DNA of 45,756 nt from Streptomyces sp. NRRL S-37 (GCF_000721605.1 NZ_JOIZ01000036.1:1-45756); one strand, 5' to 3'. Positions 15,718-24,524 are shown, numbered from the stretch's first letter. The notes: generated by a model not told the origin, from the letters alone. Program-made: numbers and translations.

Positions 15718-16395
15718 ATGACTGACGACCCAGACACGGGCCTGCGCGCCGTCATCGTCGACGACCAAGCACTGGTGCGCACCGGGTTCCGCATGATCCT
15801 GATGTCGGATGGCATCGAGGTGGTGGGTGAGGCGACCACGGGCGGCGAGGCCGTCGCGGTGGTGCGCCGCACCCGACCCGACGTGGTGCTGATGGACATC
15901 CGGATGCCGGAGATGGACGGTATCGAGGCGACCCGGCGGATCCTCGCCAACGACTCCCTGCGGACACGCATCATCATGCTCACCACGTACGACGTGAACG
16001 AGTACGTCTACGAGGCCTTGTCGGCCGGCGCCGCCGGGTTCCTCCTGAAAGACGTCTCCCCTGACCAGCTGGTGGCTGCGGTGCGGCTCGTACGAGCCAA
16101 CGACGCCCTGTTGGCGCCCAAGATCACCCGCCGTCTGATCGAGCGCTTCTCTCCGCGCGCGGAGACAAAGCCCAGGGTGCACCGGGATCTGTCCCGACTG
16201 ACCACACGTGAGCTGGACGTGCTGCGCCTGCTGGCCACCGGCCTGAGCAACGCCGAGTTGGCGGAACGGCTGAGCCTCAGTACCTCCACGGTGAAGACGC
16301 ATGTGGCGCGGATCCTGTCCAAGCTCGGGCTCCGCGACCGGGTACAGGCCGTCGTGCTCGCCTACGAGACCGGGCTGATCTCTCCAGGCGAGTAG
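15718..16395 (+). CDS. NarL/LuxR-family response regulator
   Basis: 225 residues. The receiver domain has acidic VDDQ (about 14-17), the phosphoacceptor Asp 60 in VVLMDIRMPEMDG, Thr near 90 and Lys 111 in FLLKD. The LuxR helix-turn-helix is at about 160-222 (LTTRELDVLRLLATGLSNAE, then LSTSTVKTHVARILSKLGLR). The start ATG 15718 has GAGAGG upstream. It follows the VOC gene by 105 bp on the same strand and may be co-transcribed with it. Its likely partner, a HisKA_3 kinase, is not adjacent but lies beyond two ketosynthase genes at 19081-20307. Confidence 0.93.
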   Translation: MTDDPDTGLRAVIVDDQALVRTGFRMILMSDGIEVVGEATTGGEAVAVVRRTRPDVVLMDIRMPEMDGIEATRRILANDSLRTRIIMLTTYDVNEYVYEALSAGAAGFLLKDVSPDQLVAAVRLVRANDALLAPKITRRLIERFSPRAETKPRVHRDLSRLTTRELDVLRLLATGLSNAELAERLSLSTSTVKTHVARILSKLGLRDRVQAVVLAYETGLISPGE

Positions 16396-16455
16396 CCCAT
16401 GAGGGATCAGCCCGGGCAGGCGGTGCGCCGGGATCGTCCGGCCGGGTCGTCCGAT

Positions 16456-17694
16456 TCAGACGCTGCCGAGCACGAGGACCGCGTTCTGGCCTCCGAAGCC
16501 GAACGAGTTGCTCACAGCAACGGACACCGGGGTGTGCCGGGGTCCGCCGTGCACGATGTCGATGTCGGGCAGATCCGGGTCGGCGGTCTCGAAGTTGGCG
16601 GTGGGCGGTATGAGCCCCTGCTCGATGGACAGCGCGGTGAACGCGGCCTCGACCGCCCCCGCCGCGCCGAGCATGTGCCCGGTGACGCCCTTGGTGGAGG
16701 TGACGGCGACCTCTGTGCCGAATATCCCCTCGATGAGCCGTGCCTCGACGGCGTCCCCTTGTGGGGTGCTGGTCGCGTGGGCGTTGACGAAGGTCACCTC
16801 CGAGGCGCCCACCCCTGCGTCCGCCAGAGCCTGCCGCAGGGCCAGCCGGGCGCCGTGCCCCTCGGGGTCGGGAGCGGTGAGGTGATGGGCGTCTGATGAG
16901 GCGCCGTATCCAAGCAGCCGCGCGTATCCGCGCCGGCCTCGGGCCTGGGCGTCCTCCGCCCGTTCCAGGACGAGCACGGCCGCTCCCTCGCCCAGGACGA
17001 AGCCGTCGCGGCCCGCGTCGAACGGCCGGGACGCCCGGGCCGGGTCCTCGGAGCGTCGGGAGAGCGCCTTGAGGCGGTTGAAACCGGTGGAGACCAAGGG
17101 GGTCACGGCGGCCTCGGTGCCGCCGGCGAGGACCACGTCGCAGCGACCCGCGCGCAGCAGGTCCAGGGCCGTGCCCAGGGCGGTCGTGCCGGAAGCGCAC
17201 GCCGTGGACACGGTCAGGGACGGGCCGTGCAGGCCCATGTCGCAGGCAACGGTGCCGGCCGCGATGTTGTCCAGGGCCTTCGGGACTGTCAGTGCGTCGA
17301 CCGCGTGCGGTCCCAGGTCCGCCAGCCGCAGCCACTGCTCCTGCCAGGCCCGCTGTCCGCCGATCCCGGTGCCGAGGACGACGCCGACCCGAGAGGGGTC
17401 CCAGGAGTCGTCGGTCATGGACGCGTCGGCGACGGCGGCGCGTGCCGCCGTGACGGCGAACCTGGTGAAGAGATCCATCGGGTGGGCCTCGCCACCGTGC
17501 TCCTGCTGTGCGTCGAAGCCGGTCGCGGCGTAGCTGAACGGCACGCCGAGGCCGGCCAACCGGGGATCCTCCATGGCACCGGACAGACCGGCGCACGTCG
17601 CCGTCCAGGCCGATCCGCTGGTGAGTCCGGCCGGTGTGACCATGCCGATGCCGGTGATGACGATGTCGGATCGGCTCTGCGCGGGGGCGGTCAT
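16456..17694 (-). CDS. FabF-like beta-ketoacyl-ACP synthase II
   Basis: 412 residues, the usual length. The catalytic triad is complete: Cys 166 in STACASGT, His 306 in NAHATSTPQGD and His 340 in KGVTGHMLGAAGA. The glycine-rich C-terminal NSFGFGGQNA is intact. It should elongate acyl-ACP chains by Claisen condensation with malonyl-ACP. Its placement with a FabH-like gene inside an NRPS cluster matches the fab gene sets of lipopeptide clusters such as that of CDA, where they make a dedicated fatty-acyl group. The start ATG 17694 overlaps the stop of the 33-codon ORF by ATGA, so it is probably translated by coupling. It converges on the response regulator gene with a 60-bp gap. No acyl carrier protein gene is found beside it. 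Confidence 0.93.
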   Translation of the reverse strand: MTAPAQSRSDIVITGIGMVTPAGLTSGSAWTATCAGLSGAMEDPRLAGLGVPFSYAATGFDAQQEHGGEAHPMDLFTRFAVTAARAAVADASMTDDSWDPSRVGVVLGTGIGGQRAWQEQWLRLADLGPHAVDALTVPKALDNIAAGTVACDMGLHGPSLTVSTACASGTTALGTALDLLRAGRCDVVLAGGTEAAVTPLVSTGFNRLKALSRRSEDPARASRPFDAGRDGFVLGEGAAVLVLERAEDAQARGRRGYARLLGYGASSDAHHLTAPDPEGHGARLALRQALADAGVGASEVTFVNAHATSTPQGDAVEARLIEGIFGTEVAVTSTKGVTGHMLGAAGAVEAAFTALSIEQGLIPPTANFETADPDLPDIDIVHGGPRHTPVSVAVSNSFGFGGQNAVLVLGSV

Positions 17695-17792
17695 GCCGTC
17701 GGGTCGAGGACGGGGACCTGGTGGGTCCGGTCGAGAAGATCGAGGAACGGGGGCGTGTGGAAGGAGCTCATCTGCGGGTTTCCTTCTGTCAT
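17691..17792 (-). CDS. 33-codon ORF coupled between FabH- and FabF-like genes
   Basis: The ATG at 17792 overlaps the FabH-like stop (ATGA), and the TGA at 17691 overlaps the FabF-like start (ATGA again), so the ORF fills the gap exactly. It begins MTEGNPQMSSFHTPPF and ends DRTHQVPVLDPTA. A second ATG at 17771 has a strong ribosome binding site (GAAGGA, 9 bases upstream) and would give a 26-residue peptide. No signal peptide or membrane segment is present. It resembles nothing I know. It could be a functional micropeptide, or a leader whose translation delivers ribosomes to the FabF-like start. Confidence 0.55.
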   Translation of the reverse strand: MTEGNPQMSSFHTPPFLDLLDRTHQVPVLDPTA

Positions 17793-18832
17793 ATTTCGGA
17801 ACGTACGGGGGTCAGGTCCGGCCAGGTCAGTGAGGCCGATCCCCAGGTCAGTCCACCGCCGAAGGCAGTGAGCACGGTGCGGAGGCCGGGCTTGAGACGC
17901 CCGCCGTCGACGGCATCGGCCAGTGCCAGCGGGATGGACGCGGCCGCGGTGTTGCCGACCCGGGCGATCTCGCACACCACGGCCTTTGACGGCACCCCGA
18001 GCCGGTCCGCGACCGCGTCGATGATGCGCGCGTTGGCCTGGTGGGCCACGAAGGCCCCGATGGCGTCCGGGGCCCAGGCGCAGCCCTTCACCACACTCAG
18101 AGCGGAGGCCGTCATCTGTTCGACGGCCCGTAGGTACACTTTGCGGCCCAGCATCGTGAACCAGCGTTCGCCCTCCGGCTGTTCACGCTCGCCGGGCACG
18201 TGAATCGCGTCCCTGGCGGCGCCGTCGCTGCCCAGATCGAACGCGAGCAGGGCCCCTGCCTCCCGCGCGGTGCCGCGGCGCAGCACCACCGCACCCGCAC
18301 CGTCGCCGAAGAGCACCGCGGTCGACCGGTCGGCGGGGTCGACGATGCGCGAGTACGTCTCGGCGGCGGTCACCAGAACGCTGTCCGCCAGGCCGGCACT
18401 GAGCAGCCCGGTGGCGGTCGCCAACGCGTAGACGAAGCCGCTGCACACCGCCGACACGTCGAAGGCCGGTATCCCGCCCTGGCCGATACGGTCGGCGACC
18501 TCGGGGGCAGCGGCCGGGCACGGCCGGTCCGGGGTCGTGGTGGCGAGCACCAGTGCGTCCACCGTCGTACGGCCTGCCGAGCGCAGGGCGGCGTCGGCCG
18601 CCGCGCAGGCGAGATCCGTCATGGAGACATCCGGTGTCACGCGCCGTCGGGCGGCGATTCCGGTGCGCGCACGGATCCAGTCGTCGCTGGTGTCCAGGCG
18701 CTCAGCGAACCAGGCATTGTGGATTTCTGTACGGGGAAGGCACGTTCCCAGCCCGGTGACAACTGCGGCGAAGCGGTCGTCCGGTGCTTCCCTGGTCGGC
18801 GTCGTGAACTCCGTCGCGTGCATTGTTCTCAT
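17789..18832 (-). CDS. FabH-like beta-ketoacyl-ACP synthase III
   Basis: 347 residues, a little longer than FabH because of an N-terminal extension of about 20 residues. The catalytic triad is complete: Cys 130 in SAVCSGF, His 264 in VAHQANARI and Asn 294 in VGNTAAASI. VTGLGTCLPRTEIHN and DWIRARTGIAARR are typical FabH N-terminal blocks. It should start acyl chains by condensing an acyl-CoA primer with malonyl-ACP. It is the first gene of a three-ORF coupled unit with the 33-codon ORF and the FabF-like gene. ATG 18832 has AAGGGG too close for comfort, so the fourth-codon ATG 18823 is an alternative start. The gene is divergent from the sensor kinase. Confidence 0.93.
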   Translation of the reverse strand: MRTMHATEFTTPTREAPDDRFAAVVTGLGTCLPRTEIHNAWFAERLDTSDDWIRARTGIAARRRVTPDVSMTDLACAAADAALRSAGRTTVDALVLATTTPDRPCPAAAPEVADRIGQGGIPAFDVSAVCSGFVYALATATGLLSAGLADSVLVTAAETYSRIVDPADRSTAVLFGDGAGAVVLRRGTAREAGALLAFDLGSDGAARDAIHVPGEREQPEGERWFTMLGRKVYLRAVEQMTASALSVVKGCAWAPDAIGAFVAHQANARIIDAVADRLGVPSKAVVCEIARVGNTAAASIPLALADAVDGGRLKPGLRTVLTAFGGGLTWGSASLTWPDLTPVRSEI

Positions 18833-19080
18833 GCCCCTTCAGTTCCTTTTTCTGACGACACAAGACAGGGTGTTCCGGGGAGTTCGACGAAGATCAACCG
18901 TACACAGGCCCGAATAGCGGGTACAACAGCGGCCGGGCGGCTCATTCGATTCGGCTGGTTTCATATCGCAACGGCATTCGGACCGGCCGTTCAACCGTAC
19001 CCTCGGTGTCGGCCGAACAGAGCGGTGTACCAGCTTCCGCCTGCCGTCACAATGTCCGGGTGGGACAGGGAACGAACGAC
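18833..19080. promoter_or_regulatory. Divergent promoter region between FabH-like and kinase genes
   Basis: 248 bp between two outward-facing genes, so it must hold both promoters. The 10-base sequence TCAACCGTAC occurs twice in the same orientation (18894-18903 and 18991-19000). A GTACAAC half-site, matching the inner arm of the inverted repeat at 14566-14608, lies near 18920, but without a mirrored partner. No gene was seen. Confidence 0.5.
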
Positions 19081-20307
19081 GTGAAGACCGGATGGGCTCA
19101 GTCCGTGCGTGAGGTGCTGCGCCCCGAGGCGCGTCCCAGGGCACGGGCACTGCTGGTGGACACCCTGCTCGCGGTCACGCTGGCCGTCGTCGGGGTCATC
19201 GCCAGCTGGAAGTTCCAGCCCGTCGACTACATGTCCGGCGTGAACCCGCAGGACGCGCCGACCTACATACCGAGGGGCGGGCGTCCGAACTACTGGCTCA
19301 TCGCCGCCAATCCACTGCCTCTGGCCCTTCGACGCCGGTATCCGCTGCCCGCGTTCTGGGCCGCGGTGGGCCTGGGTCTGCTGCTGGGCAGCCAGGCCAC
19401 CTGGATCACACTCACGGTCTGCGCCTTGGCCGCCTACAGCGCGATCGGCCACAGCCGTCGACGTGTGCTCGCGTCGACGAGCCTGGTGATCGCCGCGGTG
19501 CTGAGCAGCCTCGCCTTCAACGGTGCCGCGCCGGAGCTGCCGGGCTGGTCCGCCGCCTTCGTGATCATGCTGCTCGCCGCAGTCGTCGCCGCCACCGTGC
19601 GGCACTGGCAGGACCAGTTCAGGGCCAGCCAGCGGCATGTGGTCGCCCTCCAGACGGAGAAGCAGGAGGCTGCCCGCAAGGCCGTGGAGGAGGAGCGCGC
19701 CCGCATCACCGCCGAACTCCACGACGTCGTGTCGCACAACGTGAGTGTAATGGTGATCCAGGCGGGCGCGGCGCACCGGGTCCTCGACGCGGCCCCGGAG
19801 GAGGCCCGGAAGGCGCTGCACGCGGTGGAGGCCAGCGGGCGGGCCGCGATGGCCGAACTCCGCGCTGTCATGAGCCTTTTCGCCGCCCCCCTCGGCTCCG
19901 TCGAAGGGCTGCAACCACAACCGGGCCTCGATCAGCTCGAGACCCTGGTCGACGGGGTACGGGCGACCGGAATGCCGGTGGACCTCAAGATGTCGTTGCC
20001 GCCCGAACCGTTGCCGCCCGGCATCGAGCTCGCTGCGTACCGGGTGGTTCAGGAGGCCCTGACCAACTCGCTCAAGCACGCGGCCGGAGCAAGCGCCTCG
20101 GTCGTACTGCGCCATGACGAGGAATGGCTGGAAATCGAGGTCACCGATACCGGTGGCACCCGCACGGAACAGGCGAGCTCCGGCAACGGCAGGGGCCTGA
20201 TAGGACTGCGGGAAAGGCTGGCCGCGTACGGGGGTTCCCTCGAGGCACGCCACCGGTTCGGAGGCGGCTTCGTGAACCAGGCCCGGCTCCCGTGGCGGTC
20301 GACGTGA
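19081..20307 (+). CDS. Two-component sensor histidine kinase (HisKA_3 type)
   Basis: 408 residues from GTG 19081 (AGGGA about 9 bases upstream). Four or so membrane segments lie within residues 22-172 with short loops, then a coiled linker at about 175-205 (RHVVALQTEKQEAARKAVEE). The dimerization and phosphoacceptor motif ELHDVVSHN has His 214. The ATPase N-box EALTNSLKHA has Asn 329, and the G-boxes are DTGG (about 356) and GRGLIGLRERL (about 371). It lacks a large extracellular sensor domain, like other intramembrane-sensing actinomycete kinases. The likely partner is the NarL-type regulator at 15718-16395. Its stop lies 16 bp from that of the convergent methyltransferase-like gene. Confidence 0.93.
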   Translation: MKTGWAQSVREVLRPEARPRARALLVDTLLAVTLAVVGVIASWKFQPVDYMSGVNPQDAPTYIPRGGRPNYWLIAANPLPLALRRRYPLPAFWAAVGLGLLLGSQATWITLTVCALAAYSAIGHSRRRVLASTSLVIAAVLSSLAFNGAAPELPGWSAAFVIMLLAAVVAATVRHWQDQFRASQRHVVALQTEKQEAARKAVEEERARITAELHDVVSHNVSVMVIQAGAAHRVLDAAPEEARKALHAVEASGRAAMAELRAVMSLFAAPLGSVEGLQPQPGLDQLETLVDGVRATGMPVDLKMSLPPEPLPPGIELAAYRVVQEALTNSLKHAAGASASVVLRHDEEWLEIEVTDTGGTRTEQASSGNGRGLIGLRERLAAYGGSLEARHRFGGGFVNQARLPWRST

Positions 20308-20323
20308 CCGGCGTGAGCCGGCG

Positions 20324-21133
20324 CTACTCCCGCAGGAACCGGGTCGGCTCCGCGCGGAAGAGGTAGGTGCAGCAGTCTTCCGTGACCGCGACGGTGTGCC
20401 GCCAGTCCCCCGCGCTCCAGCGGTACATGCGGTAGCCCAGGGTGTTGGTCAGTCCGTGCACGAGGGAACCGCGGTCGAGACCTGGCCAGCCGCCGATCCG
20501 CACCAGCAGGACGGGGCGGTCGCGCAACAGCAGTTTGAAGGCTCCGGCGAGCACCCGGCTCCCGGCCTTCCCGGTGTTCCCGGCATCGAGCTTGACCATG
20601 AGGAAGTCGACCCGTTCCAGACCCAGCCACCGGGTCATGCCGTCCAGCGTCTGCATCGGTGCGGAGGCGGAATGCGGCTCCGTACCGGCCGAGGGCGGTG
20701 GTCTGTCCGGTACGACGGACAGCCGACAGGCGGCCTGCGCAGACGTCCGGCAGCTGGAGTCCGCGGCGCACCGGTGAGGGATCTCACCCACGGCCATGTG
20801 GTGCACCGATATGTTCCTGTACCTCAGCAGGGCGGCCACCACGGTCGGCCACCGAGGCGGGCGTGCCAGTGGCTCGACGTGATGCACCCACCCCGTCGGC
20901 CCCGCGAGGATGGACATGACCACGCTGTACATGGCACCGGCAGCGGCGAAGTTCACACACACCGCGCCGGGAGCCACCGCCGAGCGCAGCACGGGCAGTC
21001 GGGCCTGTGCCCCCGGCAGCCATCGAGCCGCCCAGAGCAGCAGCCGGGTCACGGAGGTTGCGTGGACACCCGAGCGGCGGGGGCCTTCCCTCGTGAACCA
21101 GGCGCGCCCGCTGGACGGAGAGTCGGAGTTCAT
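20324..21133 (-). CDS. FkbM-type methyltransferase-like protein with degenerate SAM site
   Basis: 269 residues. The layout matches FkbM-family methyltransferases: a first Rossmann strand AVCVNFAAAGAMYSVVMSIL, an acidic second-strand end HHVEPLA, MQTLDGMTRWLGLERVDFLM, and a late block VLAGAFKLLLRDRPVLLVRI followed by LGYRMYRW. However, motif I is NFAAAGAMYS where DxGANxG is expected. The KIDVEGxE motif reads KLDAGNTGK, losing the conserved Glu residues. It therefore may not bind SAM normally. The start ATG 21133 has AAAGG upstream, and the frame is intact with no stop, so the change looks like divergence under selection more than random decay. A role in the pathway is unproven. Confidence 0.65.
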   Translation of the reverse strand: MNSDSPSSGRAWFTREGPRRSGVHATSVTRLLLWAARWLPGAQARLPVLRSAVAPGAVCVNFAAAGAMYSVVMSILAGPTGWVHHVEPLARPPRWPTVVAALLRYRNISVHHMAVGEIPHRCAADSSCRTSAQAACRLSVVPDRPPPSAGTEPHSASAPMQTLDGMTRWLGLERVDFLMVKLDAGNTGKAGSRVLAGAFKLLLRDRPVLLVRIGGWPGLDRGSLVHGLTNTLGYRMYRWSAGDWRHTVAVTEDCCTYLFRAEPTRFLRE

Positions 21134-21675
21134 CCGCGACCTTTCTGGCGAGGCGTTGAACCAGGTGGGAGGGGGAAAACGGCAACGGTGGCCGAGAGGG
21201 TCGCGCGCTGTTCCGCCGTACCCCGTCCGGGTACGAAGGTTGCTGCGTACCGAGAGCGGGCGAGGCCGTCGGCCGGGCTCGCAGGATCTGCTGCAGCGCC
21301 ACGCCCTGTCGGCAGGCCTCCCCCTGGAAATGTTCGATGCACCATTATTCCAGCATCCACGGCTCTGCGTGGGAGTTCGCACCGGAATGGTGGAATTGCC
21401 GCCCTCCCCCTGCCCGTCCTCAGCCCGAGGGCCTCCGCGCGCCGGGCGCGGTTCGTTCAAGTGCGCGGAGTCATCAGTTGAACGTCGGGGGATCGACCAG
21501 ACGATCGACCGGATGGTACTGATCACGTTGTAATTCCACGTTCCGCGCGTACCGCGTCGAACCGCCCGGGGCGTAGCAGCGGGCCGCACACCCCGTCACG
21601 GACAGGTCCACCTCTGCCCGTCGGTCTGCGCTCCGCGCACTTCCGTCAACGGCAGTGAAACGAGTCGGGGAAGCC
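21134..21675. promoter_or_regulatory. Divergent intergenic region, 540 bp
   Basis: Lies between the leftward methyltransferase-like gene and the rightward hydrolase gene and so should hold both promoters. GATCGACC occurs twice in direct repeat near 21490-21510 (GATCGACCAGACGATCGACC). Short AT-rich patches occur at 21330-21355 and 21525-21540. A 76-codon minus-strand frame runs through part of it but has no recognisable content or start signal. No RNA gene was identified. Confidence 0.4.
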
Positions 21676-22479
21676 ATGCCTTTTGTGAACACCAATGGGA
21701 TCCGCCTGGCCTACGAGCGCCAGGGTCAGGGGGAACCCGTCCTCCTCATCATGGGCTCGGGAGCCGCGGGCCGCGTCTGGACCATGCACCAGACACCGGC
21801 GTTGAACGCGGCCGGCTACGAGACGATCACGTTCGACAACCGGGGGATCGGGGGATCCGACGCCCCACCCGGCATGTACACGCTCGACGAGCTAGTCGCC
21901 GACACGGTCGGCCTGATGGAGGCCCTGAGCCTCGGCCCGTGCCACGTGGTCGGCACCTCGATGGGGGCGATGATCGCGCAGGAACTGGCGCTCAGCCACG
22001 GCGAACTGGTGCGATCCGCGGTCCTGATGTCCACCAGGGCGAGGGCGGACGCGCTGCGCCGCGCGCAGTCCGCGGCTGATCGCGCGCTGCGTGAGAGCGG
22101 CCTGACACTGCCCCCGTCGTACACGGCGCTCCGGACGGTCCTGGAGATGATGTCGCCGACGACCCTCAACGACGAGGCCGCCGTCACCACCTGGCTGGAG
22201 ATCTTCGAGCTGTCCGGGGACAACGGACGGGCCTCCGGCCAGGACTCGGTCTCCGAGTCGCTCGGCGACCGCCGGCAGGCCCTGCGCGGAGTCACGGTGC
22301 CGTGCCGTGTCATCTCCTTCTCCGACGACCTCATCTGCCCGCCGCACCTGGCCGGCGAGGTGGCCGACGCGATCCCCGGCTGCGATCTGGTGGACATCCC
22401 GGGGTGCGGGCACCTCGGCTACCTCGAGCGTCCGGAGGCGGTCAACGCGGCCATCGTCGAATTCCTCGGCAAGTACTGA
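21676..22479 (+). CDS. Alpha/beta hydrolase
   Basis: 267 residues. NGIRLAYERQGQGEPVLLIM and FDNRGIGGSDAP are typical of the family. The nucleophile elbow GTSMGA has Ser 95, the acid is in SFSDDLICPP (about 217) and the catalytic His is in GCGHLGYLERP (His 246). The start ATG 21676 has GGGGAAG upstream. It could act as a thioester or ester hydrolase in the pathway (editing, or removal of a protecting group), but also as a general esterase. The ABC exporter follows with about 75 bp between stop and start and is likely co-transcribed. Stand-alone hydrolases are common in NRPS clusters; the exact role here is not shown. Confidence 0.88.
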   Translation: MPFVNTNGIRLAYERQGQGEPVLLIMGSGAAGRVWTMHQTPALNAAGYETITFDNRGIGGSDAPPGMYTLDELVADTVGLMEALSLGPCHVVGTSMGAMIAQELALSHGELVRSAVLMSTRARADALRRAQSAADRALRESGLTLPPSYTALRTVLEMMSPTTLNDEAAVTTWLEIFELSGDNGRASGQDSVSESLGDRRQALRGVTVPCRVISFSDDLICPPHLAGEVADAIPGCDLVDIPGCGHLGYLERPEAVNAAIVEFLGKY

Positions 22480-22552
22480 TCCGTCGACAAGTACCGACCC
22501 GTCGAGCGACGTCACCGTCGAACGACGGGACACGACAGTGAGGCAGGTTTCC

Positions 22553-24463
22553 GTGACCAAGGTCAGACCGGCGGGTCTGCGGTTCGACGACGACTCGATC
22601 ACGCGGCAGAGGGTCCGGGCCGGCACCGTCCGGCGGATCCTCCCGTACGCCAAACGCTACCGCGGGGCGCTGGTCCTGCTCCTCCTGACGACGGTCGCCA
22701 CCGCCGTCATCGCTGCCGCCGGCCCGCTGATCCTCAAGATGGTCATCGATGACGGCATCGTGCCCCGCCGGCTCGGAGTCGTGGTCGGGCTGTGCCTGAC
22801 CATCGCGGGGCTGACCTTGGTGGACGCCGTGGCCCTGTACGTGCAGACCTGGTGTTCGGGCCGGATCGGTGAGGGGCTCGTCTACGACCTGCGGACCAAG
22901 GTGTTCGCACACGTGCAGCAGCAGTCGCTGGCGTTCTTCACACGGGCGCAGACCGGCGCACTGGTCAGCCGCCTCAACGCCGACGTCATCGGGGCACGGC
23001 AGGCGGTGACGACGCTCCTGACCAACGCGGTCACGACCGTCCTGACACTGGTCCTCGTCCTCGGCGCGATGTTCTACCTGTCGTGGCAGATCACGGTTGC
23101 CGCGCTGGTGATGATTCCGCTGTTCCTGCTGCCGGCGCGGATGATCGCCGGCAGGCTGCAGCGGCTCACCCGGGAGACGATGCAACTCGACGCCGAGATG
23201 AGCTCGATGATGAGCGAGCGCTTCAACGTCTCCGGTGCCATGCTCGCCAAGCTCTACGGCCGCGTGGACGACGAGAACAGCCTGTTCGCGGCACGCGCGG
23301 GCCGGGTGCGCGACGTCGCCGTCGGCGGTGTGGTGTACGGCCGGCTGCTCTTCATCATCGTCACGGTCCTCACTTCGCTCACCACGGCCCTGGTGTACGG
23401 ACTGGGCGGCGCCCTCACCATCGACGGAGTCCTGCCGATCGGCACGCTCGTCGCCATGGTGACCCTGCTGATCCGGCTCTACGGACCGGTCAACCAGCTG
23501 TCCAGCCTGCAAGTCACCGCGATGAACGCCCTGGTCAGCTTCGACCGGGTGTTCGAGATTCTGGATCTCGAACCGTCGGTGTCGCAACGCCCCGACGCCC
23601 GCACGCTGGCCGTGTCGGGCCCCGGCCACAAGGCGCCGGACATCGTGTTCGACCGGGTCACCTTCCGGTACCCCACTGCCGAGGAGGTCTCGCTCGCCTC
23701 CCTGGAGTCGGTGGGCACGCGCGTGCCGGAACGCGGCGGCGAGGAGCCGGCATTGCACGAGCTGACGTTCCGTGCGCCCGCGGGCCGGATGACCGCGCTC
23801 GTCGGGCCGTCCGGCGCCGGCAAGACCACACTCATCAACCTCGTGCCGCGCCTTTACGACCCGACCTCGGGCACCATCCGGATCGGCGGGCACGACATCG
23901 GCGAGCTGACCCTGCAGTCGCTGCGCGACACGGTCGGTGTGGTGCCCCAGGACGCCCATCTCTTCCACGACACGCTGCGGGCCAATCTGACCTACGCGCG
24001 GCCCGACGCCAACGAGCAGGAACTGATCGACGCCTGCGTGGCCGCGCGTGTCTGGGACACCGTCAGCAGCTTGCCCAACGGCCTCGACACAGTGGTCGGT
24101 GACCGCGGCCACCGCCTCTCCGGCGGCGAGAAGCAGCGGATATCCCTGGCCCGGCTGCTGCTGAAGGCCCCGCCCGTGGTGGTCCTCGACGAGGCGACCG
24201 CCCACCTCGACTCGGAGTCCGAGGCGGCGATCCAGCGCGCTCTGCAGACCGCCCTGGCCGGCCGGACATCGCTGGTGATCGCGCACCGGCTGTCCACCAT
24301 CCGCGAAGCGGACCAGATCATCGTCCTCGAGTCCGGACGGATACGGGAGAGCGGCACCCACGAGGAGCTGCTCGCCGCCGAGGGGCTCTACGCCGACCTG
24401 TACCGCACCCAGTTCGCACAGCAGGCCCCGGACGACGCCGACGTCCCCGCCGAGATGCGCTGA
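22553..24463 (+). CDS. ABC exporter half-transporter (membrane and ATPase domains fused)
   Basis: About 636 residues from GTG 22553 (AGG 5 bases upstream); GTG 22538 is an in-frame alternative. The N-terminal domain has six membrane segments, starting LVLLLLTTVATAVIAAAG. The C-terminal nucleotide-binding domain has Walker A GPSGAGKTT (about 418), the ABC signature LSGGEKQRISLARLLL (about 522), Walker B VVVLDEATAHLD and H-loop IAHRLST. This is the MsbA/LmrA type, which works as a homodimer. In an NRPS cluster it most likely exports the product or gives self-resistance. A hairpin follows at 24481-24524. Confidence 0.95.
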   Translation: MTKVRPAGLRFDDDSITRQRVRAGTVRRILPYAKRYRGALVLLLLTTVATAVIAAAGPLILKMVIDDGIVPRRLGVVVGLCLTIAGLTLVDAVALYVQTWCSGRIGEGLVYDLRTKVFAHVQQQSLAFFTRAQTGALVSRLNADVIGARQAVTTLLTNAVTTVLTLVLVLGAMFYLSWQITVAALVMIPLFLLPARMIAGRLQRLTRETMQLDAEMSSMMSERFNVSGAMLAKLYGRVDDENSLFAARAGRVRDVAVGGVVYGRLLFIIVTVLTSLTTALVYGLGGALTIDGVLPIGTLVAMVTLLIRLYGPVNQLSSLQVTAMNALVSFDRVFEILDLEPSVSQRPDARTLAVSGPGHKAPDIVFDRVTFRYPTAEEVSLASLESVGTRVPERGGEEPALHELTFRAPAGRMTALVGPSGAGKTTLINLVPRLYDPTSGTIRIGGHDIGELTLQSLRDTVGVVPQDAHLFHDTLRANLTYARPDANEQELIDACVAARVWDTVSSLPNGLDTVVGDRGHRLSGGEKQRISLARLLLKAPPVVVLDEATAHLDSESEAAIQRALQTALAGRTSLVIAHRLSTIREADQIIVLESGRIRESGTHEELLAAEGLYADLYRTQFAQQAPDDADVPAEMR

Positions 24464-24480
24464 GCTCCGGCCACCGTCGC

Positions 24481-24524
24481 CGAACGGCCCTGCCCGAGGG
24501 ACAGACCCCGGGCGGGGCCGTTCG
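24481..24524 (+). terminator. 16-bp hairpin after the ABC exporter
   Basis: CGAACGGCCCTGCCCG pairs with CGGGCGGGGCCGTTCG with a single G-T wobble and a 12-base loop, 18 bp after the exporter stop. It suggests that the following ABC pair has its own promoter. Confidence 0.65.

Noticed and set aside
18833..19080. Classical StrR site (GTTCGACTG arms)
   Set aside because: Only single partial GTTCGAC and GTTCAAC matches; no inverted pair at the required spacing.
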